The notes beneath the pieces are model-generated. The model was not told the DNA's origin, ran no database searches, and was given only the letters and a program-made list of their open reading frames with translations. From Thermoanaerobaculum sp. (GTDB lineage: Bacteria; Acidobacteriota; Thermoanaerobaculia; Multivoradales; UBA5704): DNA of 64,000 bases. Both the position numbers and the translations under genes were made by a program. Positions 8,247-19,574 of this stretch are shown here, piece by piece. How positions within the stretch are numbered: the first letter of the stretch is position 1; each line of letters begins with the position of its first letter. Location: assembly GCA_021154885.1 (NCBI GenBank), contig JAJKHS010000107.1, positions 1 to 64,000 on the forward strand. Reading direction: 5' to 3'.

Positions 8247-9487
8247 TGGATATCGACAAGGCCAACCGCACCGCCGTCGAGCGCATGACCTCCGCGCGGC
8301 CCATGCTCACGGGCATCGCTCGGGCGCGGGACGTGATTCCTGGCCTGCACGACGACCTCCTGCTCCACGCCGGCCCGCCCATCGCCTGGGAGCGCGCCTC
8401 GGGACCGCTGCGGGGAGCGGTGATCGGCGCCCTGCTCTTCGAAGGGCGCGCCCGCAGCGAGGCCGAGGCCGTCGCCCTCGTCGAACGGGGCGAGGTCCGC
8501 CTCGAGCCCTGCCACCACCATGCCGCGGTCGGCCCCATGGCGGGGGTCATCTCCTCCTCCATGCGCGTCTACGTGGTCGAGGACGCCGTCCACGGCCATC
8601 GCACCTTCTCGAACCTCAACGAGGGGTACGGCAAGGTGCTGCGCTACGGCGCCTTCAGCGATGAGGTGCTGGCGAAGCTGCGCTGGATGAACGATGTCCT
8701 GGCCTCCGTGCTCGCCGAGGCGCTGGCCCTCGCCGGCGGCATCGACCTGCGCGCCCTCCTCGCCGAGGCGCTGCACATGGGCGACGAGGGGCACAACCGC
8801 AACAAGGCGGGCTCGCTCCTCTTCTTGAAGCTCCTGGCGCCCCACATCGCCCACGGCAAGTCCGGCGCGGACGCTCAGTCCGAGGTCCTCAAGTTCCTGG
8901 GCGACAACCCGCTCTCGGTGCTCAACCCGGTGATGGCCGCCTGCAAGGCCATGGCGGACGCCACCCACGGCGTCGAGGGGAGCACGATCGTCAGCACCAT
9001 GGCGCGCAATGGCACCGACTTCGGCATCCGCGTCAGCGGCCTGGGCGACCGCTGGTTCACCGCTCCTGCCCAAGTGCCGGACGGCCTCTACTTCCCCGGC
9101 TTCACCGCCGCGGACGCCAATCCGGACATCGGCGACAGCACCATCACCGAGACCGCCGGCATCGGCGCCTTCGCCATGGCGGCGGCGCCGGCGATCGTCA
9201 CCTTCATCGGCGGCACGCCCCAGGACGCCGTTCACGCCACACTGGAGATGTACGAGATCACCGCCGCCGAGCACAGCCAGTTCACCATCCCCGCCCTCGG
9301 TTTCCGCGGCACGCCGGTGGGGATCGACCTCCGCAAGGTCGTGGAGCTCGGGATCACGCCGCGCGTCAACACCGGCATCGCCCACCGCCAAGCCGGCGTC
9401 GGCCAGGTGGGCGCCGGGCTGGTACGCCCGCCGATGGAGATCTTCGAAGCGGCGCTGGTGGCGTTTGCGGAGCGATATTTGGAGTGA
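8246..9487 (+). CDS. DUF1116 family protein, YlbE-like
   Basis: 413 aa, near the ~420 aa of E. coli YlbE. The start is fixed by TGATG overlap with fdrA; the frame is open further upstream but that part shadows fdrA. Recognisable family segments include RPMLTGIARARDVIPG near the N-terminus, EPCHHHAAVGPMAGV (~90), MGDEGHNRNKAGS (~180) and ITETAGIGAFAMAAAPA (~300). FdrA and YlbE proteins are nearly always encoded together and are proposed to form the carbamoyltransferase that phosphorolyses oxalurate. Here it is the fifth gene of the operon. Function is inferred from family and context. Confidence 0.87.
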   Translation: MDIDKANRTAVERMTSARPMLTGIARARDVIPGLHDDLLLHAGPPIAWERASGPLRGAVIGALLFEGRARSEAEAVALVERGEVRLEPCHHHAAVGPMAGVISSSMRVYVVEDAVHGHRTFSNLNEGYGKVLRYGAFSDEVLAKLRWMNDVLASVLAEALALAGGIDLRALLAEALHMGDEGHNRNKAGSLLFLKLLAPHIAHGKSGADAQSEVLKFLGDNPLSVLNPVMAACKAMADATHGVEGSTIVSTMARNGTDFGIRVSGLGDRWFTAPAQVPDGLYFPGFTAADANPDIGDSTITETAGIGAFAMAAAPAIVTFIGGTPQDAVHATLEMYEITAAEHSQFTIPALGFRGTPVGIDLRKVVELGITPRVNTGIAHRQAGVGQVGAGLVRPPMEIFEAALVAFAERYLE

Positions 9488-9492
9488 AGGCG

Positions 9493-9666
9493 ATGGATCG
9501 AAGCGACGCTTTGGAACAATACGCATCCCTAGAGGAAACGCTCGAAATCTTACTGGATAACGATTTCTTGACGGCCTTAAGGACGAGCTTGAGGGAGGCT
9601 GAGCGGGGAGAGCTCATACCTTGGGAGAAAGTCAAGGCCGAGTTGGATTTACTTGAATCAAAATAG
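9493..9666 (+). CDS. Small Phd/RelB-like antitoxin-type protein
   Basis: 57 aa from the ATG at 9493; a GTG at 9484 overlapping the previous stop is an alternative. It is acidic and helical, and its tail GELIPWEKVKAELDLLESK resembles the C-terminus of many RelB/Phd-type antitoxins. No toxin gene follows; the next ORF, 9 bp on, is the cyclase-family hydrolase. It lies inside the catabolic operon and is more AT-rich than its neighbours, suggesting insertion of a solitary antitoxin gene. Function unproven. Confidence 0.5.
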   Translation: MDRSDALEQYASLEETLEILLDNDFLTALRTSLREAERGELIPWEKVKAELDLLESK

Positions 9667-9675
9667 AGGAGAGCC

Positions 9676-10500
9676 ATGTACGTCCCCTATGACATGAGCA
9701 AAGTGAAGGTCCTCGACCTGTCACAGAACTTCAGCGCCGATTCCCCCTCGTTCGCGTTCTACGAGGGTCCGACCGTCAAGTGGGTGAAGCGGCTCGCCTT
9801 CGAGGGGGTCAACGCGCAGTTCCTCTCGACGACCAACCACATCGCGACCCACCTCGACTCGCCCATCCACTTCTACGATCCGGGACCGGACATCTCCGGC
9901 ATCCCGCTCGACAAGCTGGTGGGCCCGGCCTGCATCGTGGACCTCGCGCAGTTCGGTGTCGGCGACTACCAGATCTATGGGCCGGAGCACTTCGAGCAGT
10001 GGGAGGCGAAGACCGGCATCAAGATCGAGCGCGGCGACATCCTGGTCATCCACACGGGCTACCACCACTTCTACAACGAGGACTGGTACAAGGTCCACAA
10101 CCAGGAGAAGGCGGACCTGCCGCGCTGTTTCCTGAAGCACCCCGGCCCGCAGAGCCGCTTCGTGGAGTGGGTGCTCGATCGCGGCATTCGCTGGCTGGCG
10201 GTCGACTGCATCGCCGCCGACCACCCGTTCAACACCAACGTACGCAAGGCGCGGCCCGATCTCATCCCCGAGGTCGAGGCGGTGATCGGCATGCCGCTCG
10301 ACGAGGCGTTCCCCTGGCCGAAGGACTATCAGTGCATGCACGTCAAGCTCTTCCCGCACGGTGTCTTCCACGCCGAGAACGTGGGCGGCCAGATCGACGA
10401 GGTGCTGAACCAGCGCGTCTGGCTCGGTTGCTTCCCCTTCCGCTTCCGCGGCGGCGAGGCGGCGTTCGCGAGGATCGTGGCGTTCGTGGAGGAGAGGTGA
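9676..10500 (+). CDS. Cyclase-family metal-dependent hydrolase (kynurenine formamidase/isatin hydrolase fold)
   Basis: 274 aa. The N-terminal LSQNFSADSPSF and the metal site NHIATHLDSPIHF (His-x-x-x-His-x-Asp-x-x-x-His pattern) near residue 50-60 are characteristic of the PF04199 cyclase family, which includes kynurenine formamidase and the Mn-dependent isatin hydrolase that opens a cyclic amide. A good AGGAG precedes the ATG. Between a YlbE-like gene and the Mo-hydroxylase large subunit, a ring-opening role on an oxidised N-heterocycle is the natural inference (for example parabanate to oxalurate). The exact substrate cannot be read from sequence. Confidence 0.87.
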   Translation: MYVPYDMSKVKVLDLSQNFSADSPSFAFYEGPTVKWVKRLAFEGVNAQFLSTTNHIATHLDSPIHFYDPGPDISGIPLDKLVGPACIVDLAQFGVGDYQIYGPEHFEQWEAKTGIKIERGDILVIHTGYHHFYNEDWYKVHNQEKADLPRCFLKHPGPQSRFVEWVLDRGIRWLAVDCIAADHPFNTNVRKARPDLIPEVEAVIGMPLDEAFPWPKDYQCMHVKLFPHGVFHAENVGGQIDEVLNQRVWLGCFPFRFRGGEAAFARIVAFVEER

Positions 10501-10519
10501 GGCGCTTCAGGTATATTGA

Positions 10520-10738
10520 TCAACCGAGGCCGAGCCGCAGCGCCACGTCGTCAAAGGATTCGCCGCGCTCGCCACGAACAATCGCAGATCGTTGGAGCTC
10601 AAGGCGCTCGCGTAAGGGTTCCCTTAGGCTGAGCAGCTCATCAGGGTCTCCCAGGATCTCTATGAGCTTGGCCTCGATCAGTTCGCCAAGCATCTCCTTC
10701 AGCTCTTCGGGGCTCATTTCGCCAACTGTCTTGTGCAT
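10520..10738 (-). CDS. Small antisense-oriented protein, antitoxin-like
   Basis: 72 aa on the reverse strand in the gap between the cyclase and the Mo-hydroxylase large subunit. It has a strong AAGGAG six bases before its ATG. The protein starts MHKTVGEMSPEELKEML, is strongly acidic and helical, and ends with VRGERGESFDDVALRLGLG, a tail seen in RelE/ParE-type antitoxin families. No toxin is adjacent. Composition is less GC-rich than the flanking genes. The 260-bp gap it fills would otherwise be unexpected in a tightly packed operon, so it may be a later insertion. Confidence 0.6.
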   Translation of the reverse strand: MHKTVGEMSPEELKEMLGELIEAKLIEILGDPDELLSLREPLRERLELQRSAIVRGERGESFDDVALRLGLG

Positions 10739-13055
10739 CTCAATCTCCTTGGGAGAAGGGCGATGACGGCACAGCCTATCGGCCAACGCACCAAGCGCAA
10801 CGAAGACCCCCGTCTCCTCACCGGGCGGGCGCTGTTCGTGGACGACCTCGAGCTGCCCGGCATGGCACACGTCGCCTTCCTGCGCAGTCCCCACGCTCAC
10901 GCGCGCATCCGTGGCATCGACACCTCGCGAAGTCGGCGGCGCGAGGGCGTGTTCGCTGTGTATACGGCCGAGGACCTCGGAACGTACTGGCAGCCCGGTC
11001 CCCTCCTCGTCCCGCCGCCGCCCGTCGAAGGCATGGTCTTCCACCAGCGGACCCAGGTGCCGCTCGCCAAGGACAAGGTGCGCCACCTCGGCGAGCCCAT
11101 CGCCGTGATCGTAGCCGTCTCCCGCTACGTCGCCGAGGACGCCCTCGCGGATATCGAGGTCGACTACGAGCCGTTGCCGGCCGTGGTGGATATGGAAAAG
11201 GCGCTCGCGCCCGGAGCCTCGCTCGTCCACGAGGACGTCGGCTCGAATCTGGCCGCATACGTGCCGCAGAAGAAGGGGGACTACGAGGCGGCGAAGGCAC
11301 AGGCGGACGTCGTGGTCCGCCGCCGCTTCTCCTACGACCGCGGTGCCTCGGCGGCCATCGAGAACCGCGGCGTCGTCGCCCAGTGGGACCCCCGCGCCCA
11401 GCGGCTGACGATCTGGGACACCACCCAGGCCCCCATTCCCGTGCGCAACGGCCTCGCGGCCATGCTCGGCCTCTCCGAGCACCAGGTGCGGCTGGTGGCG
11501 CCGTTCATCGGCGGCGGCTTCGGCCCCAAGATCATGATGTTCTATCCCGAAGAGGTCCTCATCCCCTGGCTCGCCCTGCAGCTCCAGCGGCCCATCAAGT
11601 GGATCGAGGACCGCGCCGAGAACTTCGTCGCCACCACCCAGGAGCGCGGTCAGATCCACGAAGCGGAGATCGCCCTCACCCGCGACGGCCGCATCCTCGG
11701 CGTCAAGGACTCGTTCCTGCACGACACCGGCGCCTACGACCCCTACGGCCTCACCGTGCCGCTCAACAGCCAGTGCACGCTGATGGGACCCTACCGGGTG
11801 CCCGCCTACGCCAGCGAGTTCCGCGCCGTCTTCACCAACAAGACCATCGTCACCCCCTATCGTGGCGCCGGCCGCCAGCACGGCGTGTTCGTCATCGAGC
11901 GGCTGATGGACCTCGCCGCCCGCGAGCTGGGGATCGACGGCATCGAGCTGCGCCGGCGCAACTTCCTGCGGCCGGACGAGTTCCCGCACGACCACGTGAT
12001 CATCTACCAGGATTTCGCCCCCCTCTACTACGACAGCGGCAACTATGCGCCGGTGCTCGACAAGACGCTCGCCATGATCGGCTGGGACGGGTTCCTCCGC
12101 GACGAGCAGCCGCGCCTGCGGGCCGCGGGCAAGGCGGTGGGGATCGGCCTCGTCGCCTATGTGGAAGGCACGGGGATCGGTCCCTTCGAGGGAGCGCGGG
12201 TGCAGGTCCAGGCGAGCGGCAAGGTGAACGTCGTGACCGGCGTCGGCACCCAGGGACAGGGGCACTACACGGTCCTAGCGCAGGTCGCGGCCCAGCAGCT
12301 CGGGGTCGAGGTGGACGACGTCGACGTGGTCACCGGCGACTCCGACCAGTTCCACTGGGGCACGGGCACCTTCGCCAGCCGCGGCGCCGTGGTGGCCGGC
12401 AACGCCACCCACGAAGCGGCGAAGAGCGTGCGCGAAAAGGCGATCCGGCTGGCGGCCGAGCGCCTGGGCGTGGCCGAGGACAGGATCGAGCTGGCGGCGG
12501 GCTTGGCCCGGGTCGTCGATGAACCTGGGAAATCGATCTCCCTCGGCGAGCTCGCCACCCTCGCCAACCCCATGCGCGGCGCCGTCAAGCCGGGCACCGA
12601 GCCGGGCTTGGAGGCCACCCGCTACTTCGGCCCCCACCGCGGCGCCACCGCCAGCGGCTGCCACGCCTGCATCGTGGAGGTGGACCCCGAGACGATGCAG
12701 GTGAAGGTCCTGAAGTACGTGGTGGTCCACGACTGCGGCGTCGTCATCAATCCGCTGATCGTCGACGGCCAGGTGCACGGCGGCGTGGCGCAGGGGATCG
12801 GCAACTCGTTCTACGAGCAGCTCGTCTATGACGACAACGGCCAGCTCCTCAACGGCTCCTTCATGGACTTCCTCCTCCCCACCGCCCTCGACGTGCCGCG
12901 GGTCGAGGTCGGCCACGAGGAGACCGCCTCGCCCCTCAACGCCCTCGGCACGAAGGGCGCGGGCGAAGCGGGAGCGATCCCCGTCGGCGCCCTCTTCGTC
13001 CAGGCCGTCGAGAACGCCCTCGCCATCCCCGGCCTGGAGATCCTGGAGATCCCCC

Positions 13056-14603
<1,548 letters not shown>

Positions 14604-14808
14604 GCCGGGGAATCTTACACGGTGACATGCCCCAGCGGAGCCCCCTCGGCCGAAAAAGCGAAGGCACGGATGATTACTCTCTTTTCTCCCATCCTTCTTT
14701 GATCACTGACTGTTTCCTCTCCAGGCTTGTGATCGATGGGATTGCTCCTGCGTTGTGATATGACGATTGCGGGGCGCCGGCTGTAACGCCGAGCCCCGCC
14801 GCCACGAC

Positions 14809-14814
14809 TAATAT
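14809..14814 (+). promoter_or_regulatory. Predicted -10 element before the alpha/beta hydrolase
   Basis: TAATAT about 20 bp before the ATG at 14836, following a GC-rich inverted repeat (GGGGC...GCCCC) at ~14771-14796. No clear -35. The rest of 14604-14808 shows no gene. Confidence 0.3.
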
Positions 14815-14835
14815 CGTGTGAGAGAAGGGGGTGTC

Positions 14836-15846
14836 ATGGCGCAGAGCTCAGTACCACCCCGGCCCGGACCCTGGCTGGAACGAATCGCGATGGCCTATTT
14901 CCTGGCGCTTTCTCCGCGACTGAGCAAGGTGCCCCAGCCGGAGCTTCCGGAACGGCTGGCACCGTTCGAGAACCTCGCCGTGCCGCGGCGCCACGGGCAC
15001 GGCACGCTCGCGGCGACCTGGTTTCCGGCGGAGGGCCGTCCCCGCGGCGCCGTTCTTCTGCTCCATCCGTGGCTGGTCTGGGGGAGGGCCTACTTCCACC
15101 TGCGGGGTCGCATCCAGGCCCTCCGCGCCGCCGGCTATCATGCCCTGACCTTCGACTTCGGAGGCTTCGGCGACAGCGGTCCGCCCCAGTTCTTCTTCGA
15201 CCGCGACGTGGAGGCGGCGCTCGAATTCCTGCACCAGCGCGCCGGCGACCTCCCTCTCCACGTCTGGGGTGTCAGCGCCGGCGGCTACTGGGCCCACCCC
15301 GTCCTCAGCCGGACGAAGGGGGTGACCGGCGCGTTTTTCGAGGACGTCTCCCCCCACCTCATGGAGTGGTCGTGGCGCATGGCCCCCCTGGGCCGGCCCG
15401 ACTATCTGTTGTATCGCGTCTGTCTGCCAGCCGCCTATCGCTTCCTGGAGGTCCGACGGCACGCTGCCGCGACATCCCTCGGCGCCGTGACCTACGTCAG
15501 CGGCGAGCGCGATCGCGGAATCCGTCCCGAGGACACGCGCGAACTCGCCAGGCTGGCCGGAGGCCACTATTACCTGGTGCCCGGAGCCGATCACCTCGGT
15601 TCCATCAAGCTCGCCGGCGACGAGGTGATCGGCATGGCGCTCGACACCTTCCAGCGAGCCGAGGAGAAGACCCTCGCCGTCAGGCCCGAGCTTCGATCGC
15701 CTGAAGGATCGGACGCGCCAGATAGATCCGCCCCCAGCTCCTGCCGGTCATTTCGCCGAGCACCCCTTCCGCTTGGAGGAGAGAGATCGCATGCCGGGCG
15801 GTGGGCGCGGAGACTCCGAGCACCCGGACGGCACGAGAGGTCGTGA
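14836..15846 (+). CDS. Alpha/beta-hydrolase fold protein
   Basis: 336 aa from the ATG at 14836 (GAAGGGGG upstream); a GTG at 14818 would add six residues. The fold is supported by VLLLHPWLVWGR after the first strand, the nucleophile elbow WGVSAGGYW (G-x-S-x-G, Ser ~ residue 150) and a late ADHLG that could supply the His. A possible Asp lies in SGERDRG. The last ~45 residues run over the 3' end of a broken fic gene on the other strand and do not look conserved, so the native protein may have ended near 15700. Substrate unknown. Confidence 0.75.
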   Translation: MAQSSVPPRPGPWLERIAMAYFLALSPRLSKVPQPELPERLAPFENLAVPRRHGHGTLAATWFPAEGRPRGAVLLLHPWLVWGRAYFHLRGRIQALRAAGYHALTFDFGGFGDSGPPQFFFDRDVEAALEFLHQRAGDLPLHVWGVSAGGYWAHPVLSRTKGVTGAFFEDVSPHLMEWSWRMAPLGRPDYLLYRVCLPAAYRFLEVRRHAAATSLGAVTYVSGERDRGIRPEDTRELARLAGGHYYLVPGADHLGSIKLAGDEVIGMALDTFQRAEEKTLAVRPELRSPEGSDAPDRSAPSSCRSFRRAPLPLGGERSHAGRWARRLRAPGRHERS

Positions 15847-16578
15847 CGTAGGGATTCACGAACAGCTCGTCCAGGAGCTTCAAAGAATTGGGCTTGCGCC
15901 CCAGACGCTCCGGCCGTTGCCGTCCAGGAAAGGGTGGATCGCCTCGAACTGCTCGTGCATCAGCGCGCACTGGATGAGGTCGGGGAAACGGTCGCGCTCA
16001 TGCAAAAACTCCTCCCAGTTGCCAAGCGCCTCGATCATCTCAGGATGGGGCGGCGGCACGTAGGGAGCCGTTGCCGGCGTGCTGTTCGCCGGGCCGATCC
16101 AGTTCTGGGACCGGCGGAACTCTCCGGGCGTCGCCTTGTCGCCCCGCACGCCACGCATCAATCGCTCGTGCAGCTCGCGGACGAGGCGCAAGGAGAGAGG
16201 AAGCTCCCGCAGACGCTCCAGGCCATACTCCAGAGCGTCGACGTAGTTCCTCACCTCCTGGATATCAGCGTCCTGAGTCCGCTCAGTCTCCACCTCATCC
16301 AGCAGAAGGTCTGAGAGACTGGTCCGGGTTCCCTCGATCCGGGAGGAGAGCACAGCCTCCCGCCTCATATAGGGGGCGATCAGCAGATGGGGATTGGGGA
16401 GCTGGCGGCCGAGCCCGGAGAGCTCGCTCAGAGCCGCGTCGGCCCGGGAGAGCGCGAGGACCAGCGCCCCGTCGTACGTCAGCTCGGGAGGAAGCGGCGC
16501 GGGAATGAAGGCCGCGTACCCGCCAGGGGCCTGGAACACTCGTTCGGCGCTGGGAGCATGGAAGTCGGCGGGATTCAC
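15680..16578 (-). pseudogene. Fic-domain protein with internal deletion and frameshift
   Basis: Starts at GTG 16578 with GAGGAG upstream (VNPADFHAPSAERV). The N-terminal Fic_N part and the core up to the catalytic motif HPFLDGNGR are intact. Immediately after NGR the frame reads a short junk tail to a stop, while in another frame the normal winged-helix C-terminus resumes (NSLKLLDELFVNPYVTTSR... to ILQAIEARA). Comparison with the usual ~370-aa family layout indicates that ~85 residues between the Fic motif and the C-terminal helix-turn-helix were deleted, with loss of frame. Fic enzymes usually AMPylate targets; this one is very probably inactive. Confidence 0.75.
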
Positions 16579-16596
16579 AGGCGGCTCCTCCAAGAG

Positions 16597-16703
16597 CTTG
16601 GAAAGAAATCGCCCTGATTCTTTCAAAGCTCCAGGAGCTTGGAAAGAAATCGACCCATTCCTTTCAAAGCGCTCCAAACTTGGAAAGAGAGCTTTCAAAG
16701 CTC
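16597..16703. repeat. Degenerate ~21-bp-period repeat between fic and the kinase
   Basis: Alternating units AGCTTGGAAAGAAATCG and ATTCTTTCAAAGCTCC occur about five times at ~21-bp spacing, with GGAGCTT...GGAAAG and CTTTCAAAGCTCC partly complementary. The array spans the intergenic region and the last codons of the kinase gene (its C-terminal SFESSLSKFGAL is repeat-encoded). Confidence 0.6.
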
Positions 16704-19201
16704 CCCGCCGCCGCCAGCCCCTTCGCCCGGCACAGCTTCGCGAGATCGCCGCTCCGGTAGCCCATCTTCGCGAGCTGCTCGACGGCCGGACGCGCTTCGT
16801 CGATGCGGTCGAGCCCGAGGAGCGCCTGCGTCCAGGGGACGAGGACCTTCCAGTGGATGAGCGGGCGGGCGCAGGGCGCGAGGATCGCCAGCGCCCGTTC
16901 CCAGGCCGCCCGCGCCTCGTCCCCGGCGCCGAGGGCAGCTTCGATCCGCCCGCGGGTGACCTCCGCGTCGGCGATGAGCCCCCGGGTCGGCTCGTCCGGC
17001 TGGCCCCTGAGGAGCGGCGCCAGGACGTCCAGGGCGACCCGCGCCTCCGTCCGCGCCCGGCCGGAGTCCAACCGTTCGAGCGCGGCGGCTGTGCGGCTGT
17101 GGCAAACCCCGAGCTGGAGGCGCCAATCGGAATTCGTGGAATCCTTCGCCACCAGCGCTTCGAGGATCCGGCGCGCCTTCCCCAGCGGCTCAAGGGCCGA
17201 CGCGGGATTTCCATCCGCGACCGCCAGCGCGCCGGAGGCGGAGTGGAAGGCCGCCAGCCAGCGCTGCCAGACCGTGTTCTCCGGGTCCTGCGAGGCGAGC
17301 GCCTCCAGGGTCTCGAGGCCACTCCCATAGAGGCTCCGCGCGTCCTCCCTCTTCCCCAGCGTCACCAGGAGATTGGCGATGAAGCCGCGCGCCACCGCCG
17401 CATCGAACCGGCGGGCGGGGTTGCCGGGCTCCGTCTCCGCCAGGCGTTCCTGAATCGCGAGATAGTCCCGCCGCTCGGCCAGAGCGCCAGCGAGGTCCCC
17501 CTGGCGCTCCAGGCAGTTGCTGACGAACGCGAGGGTCCCCGCGATCTCCGACTGGAGCTCGACGTTCCTGCGATCGGTCGCGGCCAGCTTCCTCTCCAGC
17601 GCCAGGCTGTCGCGGTAGGCCCGCAGGGCACCGGCCAGGTCGCCGCGAGACTCCAGAAGGGTGCCCAAATTGTGATTCTCCACGGCGAGCCGCTGCTGCC
17701 ACTTCTTACTGCCGGGGTGGAGCCGGACCTGCGCCTCGGTCAGCCGCAGGCTTTCCCGCCACACGGGCAGCGCCTCGTCCAGCTTGCCCTGATCCAGCAG
17801 GATCTGGCCGATCCAGGAGTAGGTCTCCACGTACCCCTCCTGCCATCTCTCGTTGGACGGGTCCCGGGCCACCAGGCCGCGGCCCAGCGCCTGGGCCCGG
17901 CGGAACGCCGCCATCGCGGCCGGCAGCCGCCCCTGGGTGTGGCGCACCTCGCCGATCTGCACGATGGCGTCAATGCGGTAGGCCAGCTCGTCGTCGGAGA
18001 GCTGGCTCTCCGGCAGCTTGTCGAAGTAGGCGAGGGCGCGGTCGCCCGCCGCGTCGAGAGCATCCAGGCGATTGACCGCCTCCAGCCTCTGGTGCAGATC
18101 GCCCAGCATGAAGCCGATCAGCGATTCCGCCTGCTTGCGCCGCTGGTTCGCCTCCCGCCGCGCCCTCTCCGCCCGCACCGCCAGCCAGGAGACCACCGCC
18201 AGCACGATCAGCAGGAAGGCGAAAGCCCCCGTCACCGCGGCGACCCACAGGCGTCGGCGGCGCAATCTCTGGGGCTTGTCCAGGATCCAGCGCAGCCGCT
18301 CCGCCGCCGCCTCGGCCGTGGGCCGGCGCCGCGGGTCCAGGTTTTCGAGGTCCTGGATCAGCCGGGTGAGGTCGGGATCGAGCCCCTCGACCGGCCGCGT
18401 CCGCGCCCGCGTCACCTGCCACAGCAGCTCGGCCTCTCCCATCCCCTCGTAGGGGGACTCGCCCGTGAAAAGCTCCTGGAGAAGGATGCCGAAGGAATAG
18501 AGGTCGCTCGCCTCCGTGACCTCCCCTTGCGACGCCTGCTCCGGGCTCATGGCCTGGAGTGTGCCCACCACCGTGCCCAGGCGGGTCAGCCGCGTCGCAT
18601 CCTCGACCTCTGGCGCGGCCGCCTCGTTCCACATCCCGGCCGGCCTCAACTCGTGCGTGTCGTTCTCGCCGTCCGGCTCGAAGTCCGGCAGGGGAGGCGG
18701 CGGCTCCAGGCGCAGTCCCGGCTCCGAGACCGAGCGGGCGATCCCGAAGTCGAGCACCTTCACCCCATCCTCCGGGGTGACCATGATGTTATCCGCCTTG
18801 AGGTCGCGGTGGACGATCTTCTCGCGATGGGCGGCGGCGAGCGCCGTGGCGATCTTCTCGCCGAGCCGGAGCTTGCGCTCGAAGGGGATCTCCTCCCGCT
18901 CGGCCAGCTTCCGCAGCGTCGTCCCCTGGACGTACTCCAGGATCAGGAAATCCGCCGCAGGCGTCTCGATCAGGTCATAGACCTGACAGATCGATGGATG
19001 GCCGAGCTTCGACAGCAGCCGCGCCTCGCGCAGGAACCGCGCCTTCAGCCGCGGACTCAGCCGCTTCTCGGGCCGGATCGTCTTGACCGCCACCCGCCGT
19101 TCCAGCCGCGGGTCATAGCCGAGATAGACCTCGCCCATCCCGCCCACGCCGAGCCGGGACTCGATGCGGATGCTCCCAATGCTCGAGCCGACGTAACTCA
19201 C
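16664..19201 (-). CDS. Ser/Thr protein kinase with transmembrane segment and TPR tail
   Basis: 845 aa. The Hanks-type kinase domain (~12-270) has GVGGMGEVY (P-loop), VAVKTI, catalytic HRDLKADN (~129) and DFGIARS, all intact. A single transmembrane helix follows a basic stretch at ~320-342 (AFLLIVLAVVSWLAV). The rest (~350-830) is a series of TPR-like helical pairs rich in Arg, Ala and Leu, expected outside the membrane. This architecture is frequent in Acidobacteriota and Planctomycetes; targets are unknown. No operon partner is evident. The extreme C-terminus is encoded by the adjacent short repeat. Confidence 0.93.
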   Translation of the reverse strand: MSYVGSSIGSIRIESRLGVGGMGEVYLGYDPRLERRVAVKTIRPEKRLSPRLKARFLREARLLSKLGHPSICQVYDLIETPAADFLILEYVQGTTLRKLAEREEIPFERKLRLGEKIATALAAAHREKIVHRDLKADNIMVTPEDGVKVLDFGIARSVSEPGLRLEPPPPLPDFEPDGENDTHELRPAGMWNEAAAPEVEDATRLTRLGTVVGTLQAMSPEQASQGEVTEASDLYSFGILLQELFTGESPYEGMGEAELLWQVTRARTRPVEGLDPDLTRLIQDLENLDPRRRPTAEAAAERLRWILDKPQRLRRRRLWVAAVTGAFAFLLIVLAVVSWLAVRAERARREANQRRKQAESLIGFMLGDLHQRLEAVNRLDALDAAGDRALAYFDKLPESQLSDDELAYRIDAIVQIGEVRHTQGRLPAAMAAFRRAQALGRGLVARDPSNERWQEGYVETYSWIGQILLDQGKLDEALPVWRESLRLTEAQVRLHPGSKKWQQRLAVENHNLGTLLESRGDLAGALRAYRDSLALERKLAATDRRNVELQSEIAGTLAFVSNCLERQGDLAGALAERRDYLAIQERLAETEPGNPARRFDAAVARGFIANLLVTLGKREDARSLYGSGLETLEALASQDPENTVWQRWLAAFHSASGALAVADGNPASALEPLGKARRILEALVAKDSTNSDWRLQLGVCHSRTAAALERLDSGRARTEARVALDVLAPLLRGQPDEPTRGLIADAEVTRGRIEAALGAGDEARAAWERALAILAPCARPLIHWKVLVPWTQALLGLDRIDEARPAVEQLAKMGYRSGDLAKLCRAKGLAAAGSFESSLSKFGAL

Positions 19202-19249
19202 CGAATGCTATTCCCAAGGCGCTTGCCGTGCCCCGAGAATATCACCCCT

Positions 19250-19545
19250 GCCAAGCTCGAGCGGATCCCAGCCAGCCCCTTGCGAGCTCGACTCCGGAGC
19301 TCGCGGATTTTGTTGCGAAAATCGCGAGCCCTGCCGCAAAGACCGCGAGCCCTGGTGCAAGATCCCGATCTCCCGTTGCGAGCTCGCGAATTTTGGTGGT
19401 GGCTCGCGAGCTCGGGTCCGGAGCTCGCGAGTTCCGCAGCAGAGCTCGCGGATTCGCTACCGAGATCGGGAGCCTTGCAGCAGAGTCCGAGAGTTTCCAG
19501 CCCGAGCTGGACGCGGGCCCCAAAAGGCTGCGGAGACCGCCCTCC
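19250..19545. repeat. Minisatellite with 21-bp period
   Basis: About twelve degenerate units of ~21 bp built around AGCTCGCGA fill the gap between the kinase and the RRM gene. Because the period is a multiple of three, both strands stay open and read as heptapeptide repeats (for example ELADFVA, KIASPAA). No ribosome-binding site or known domain supports a protein. Similar 21-bp arrays occur at 16597 and 40080. Confidence 0.65.
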
Positions 19546-19574
19546 GAGCTCGGGCGTCGGACACCGTAGACTTG

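Noticed and set aside
19250-19545. Possible CRISPR array
   Set aside because: Units are 21 bp, degenerate and directly adjoining, with no unique spacers and no cas genes. The array at 40080 was rejected for the same reason.
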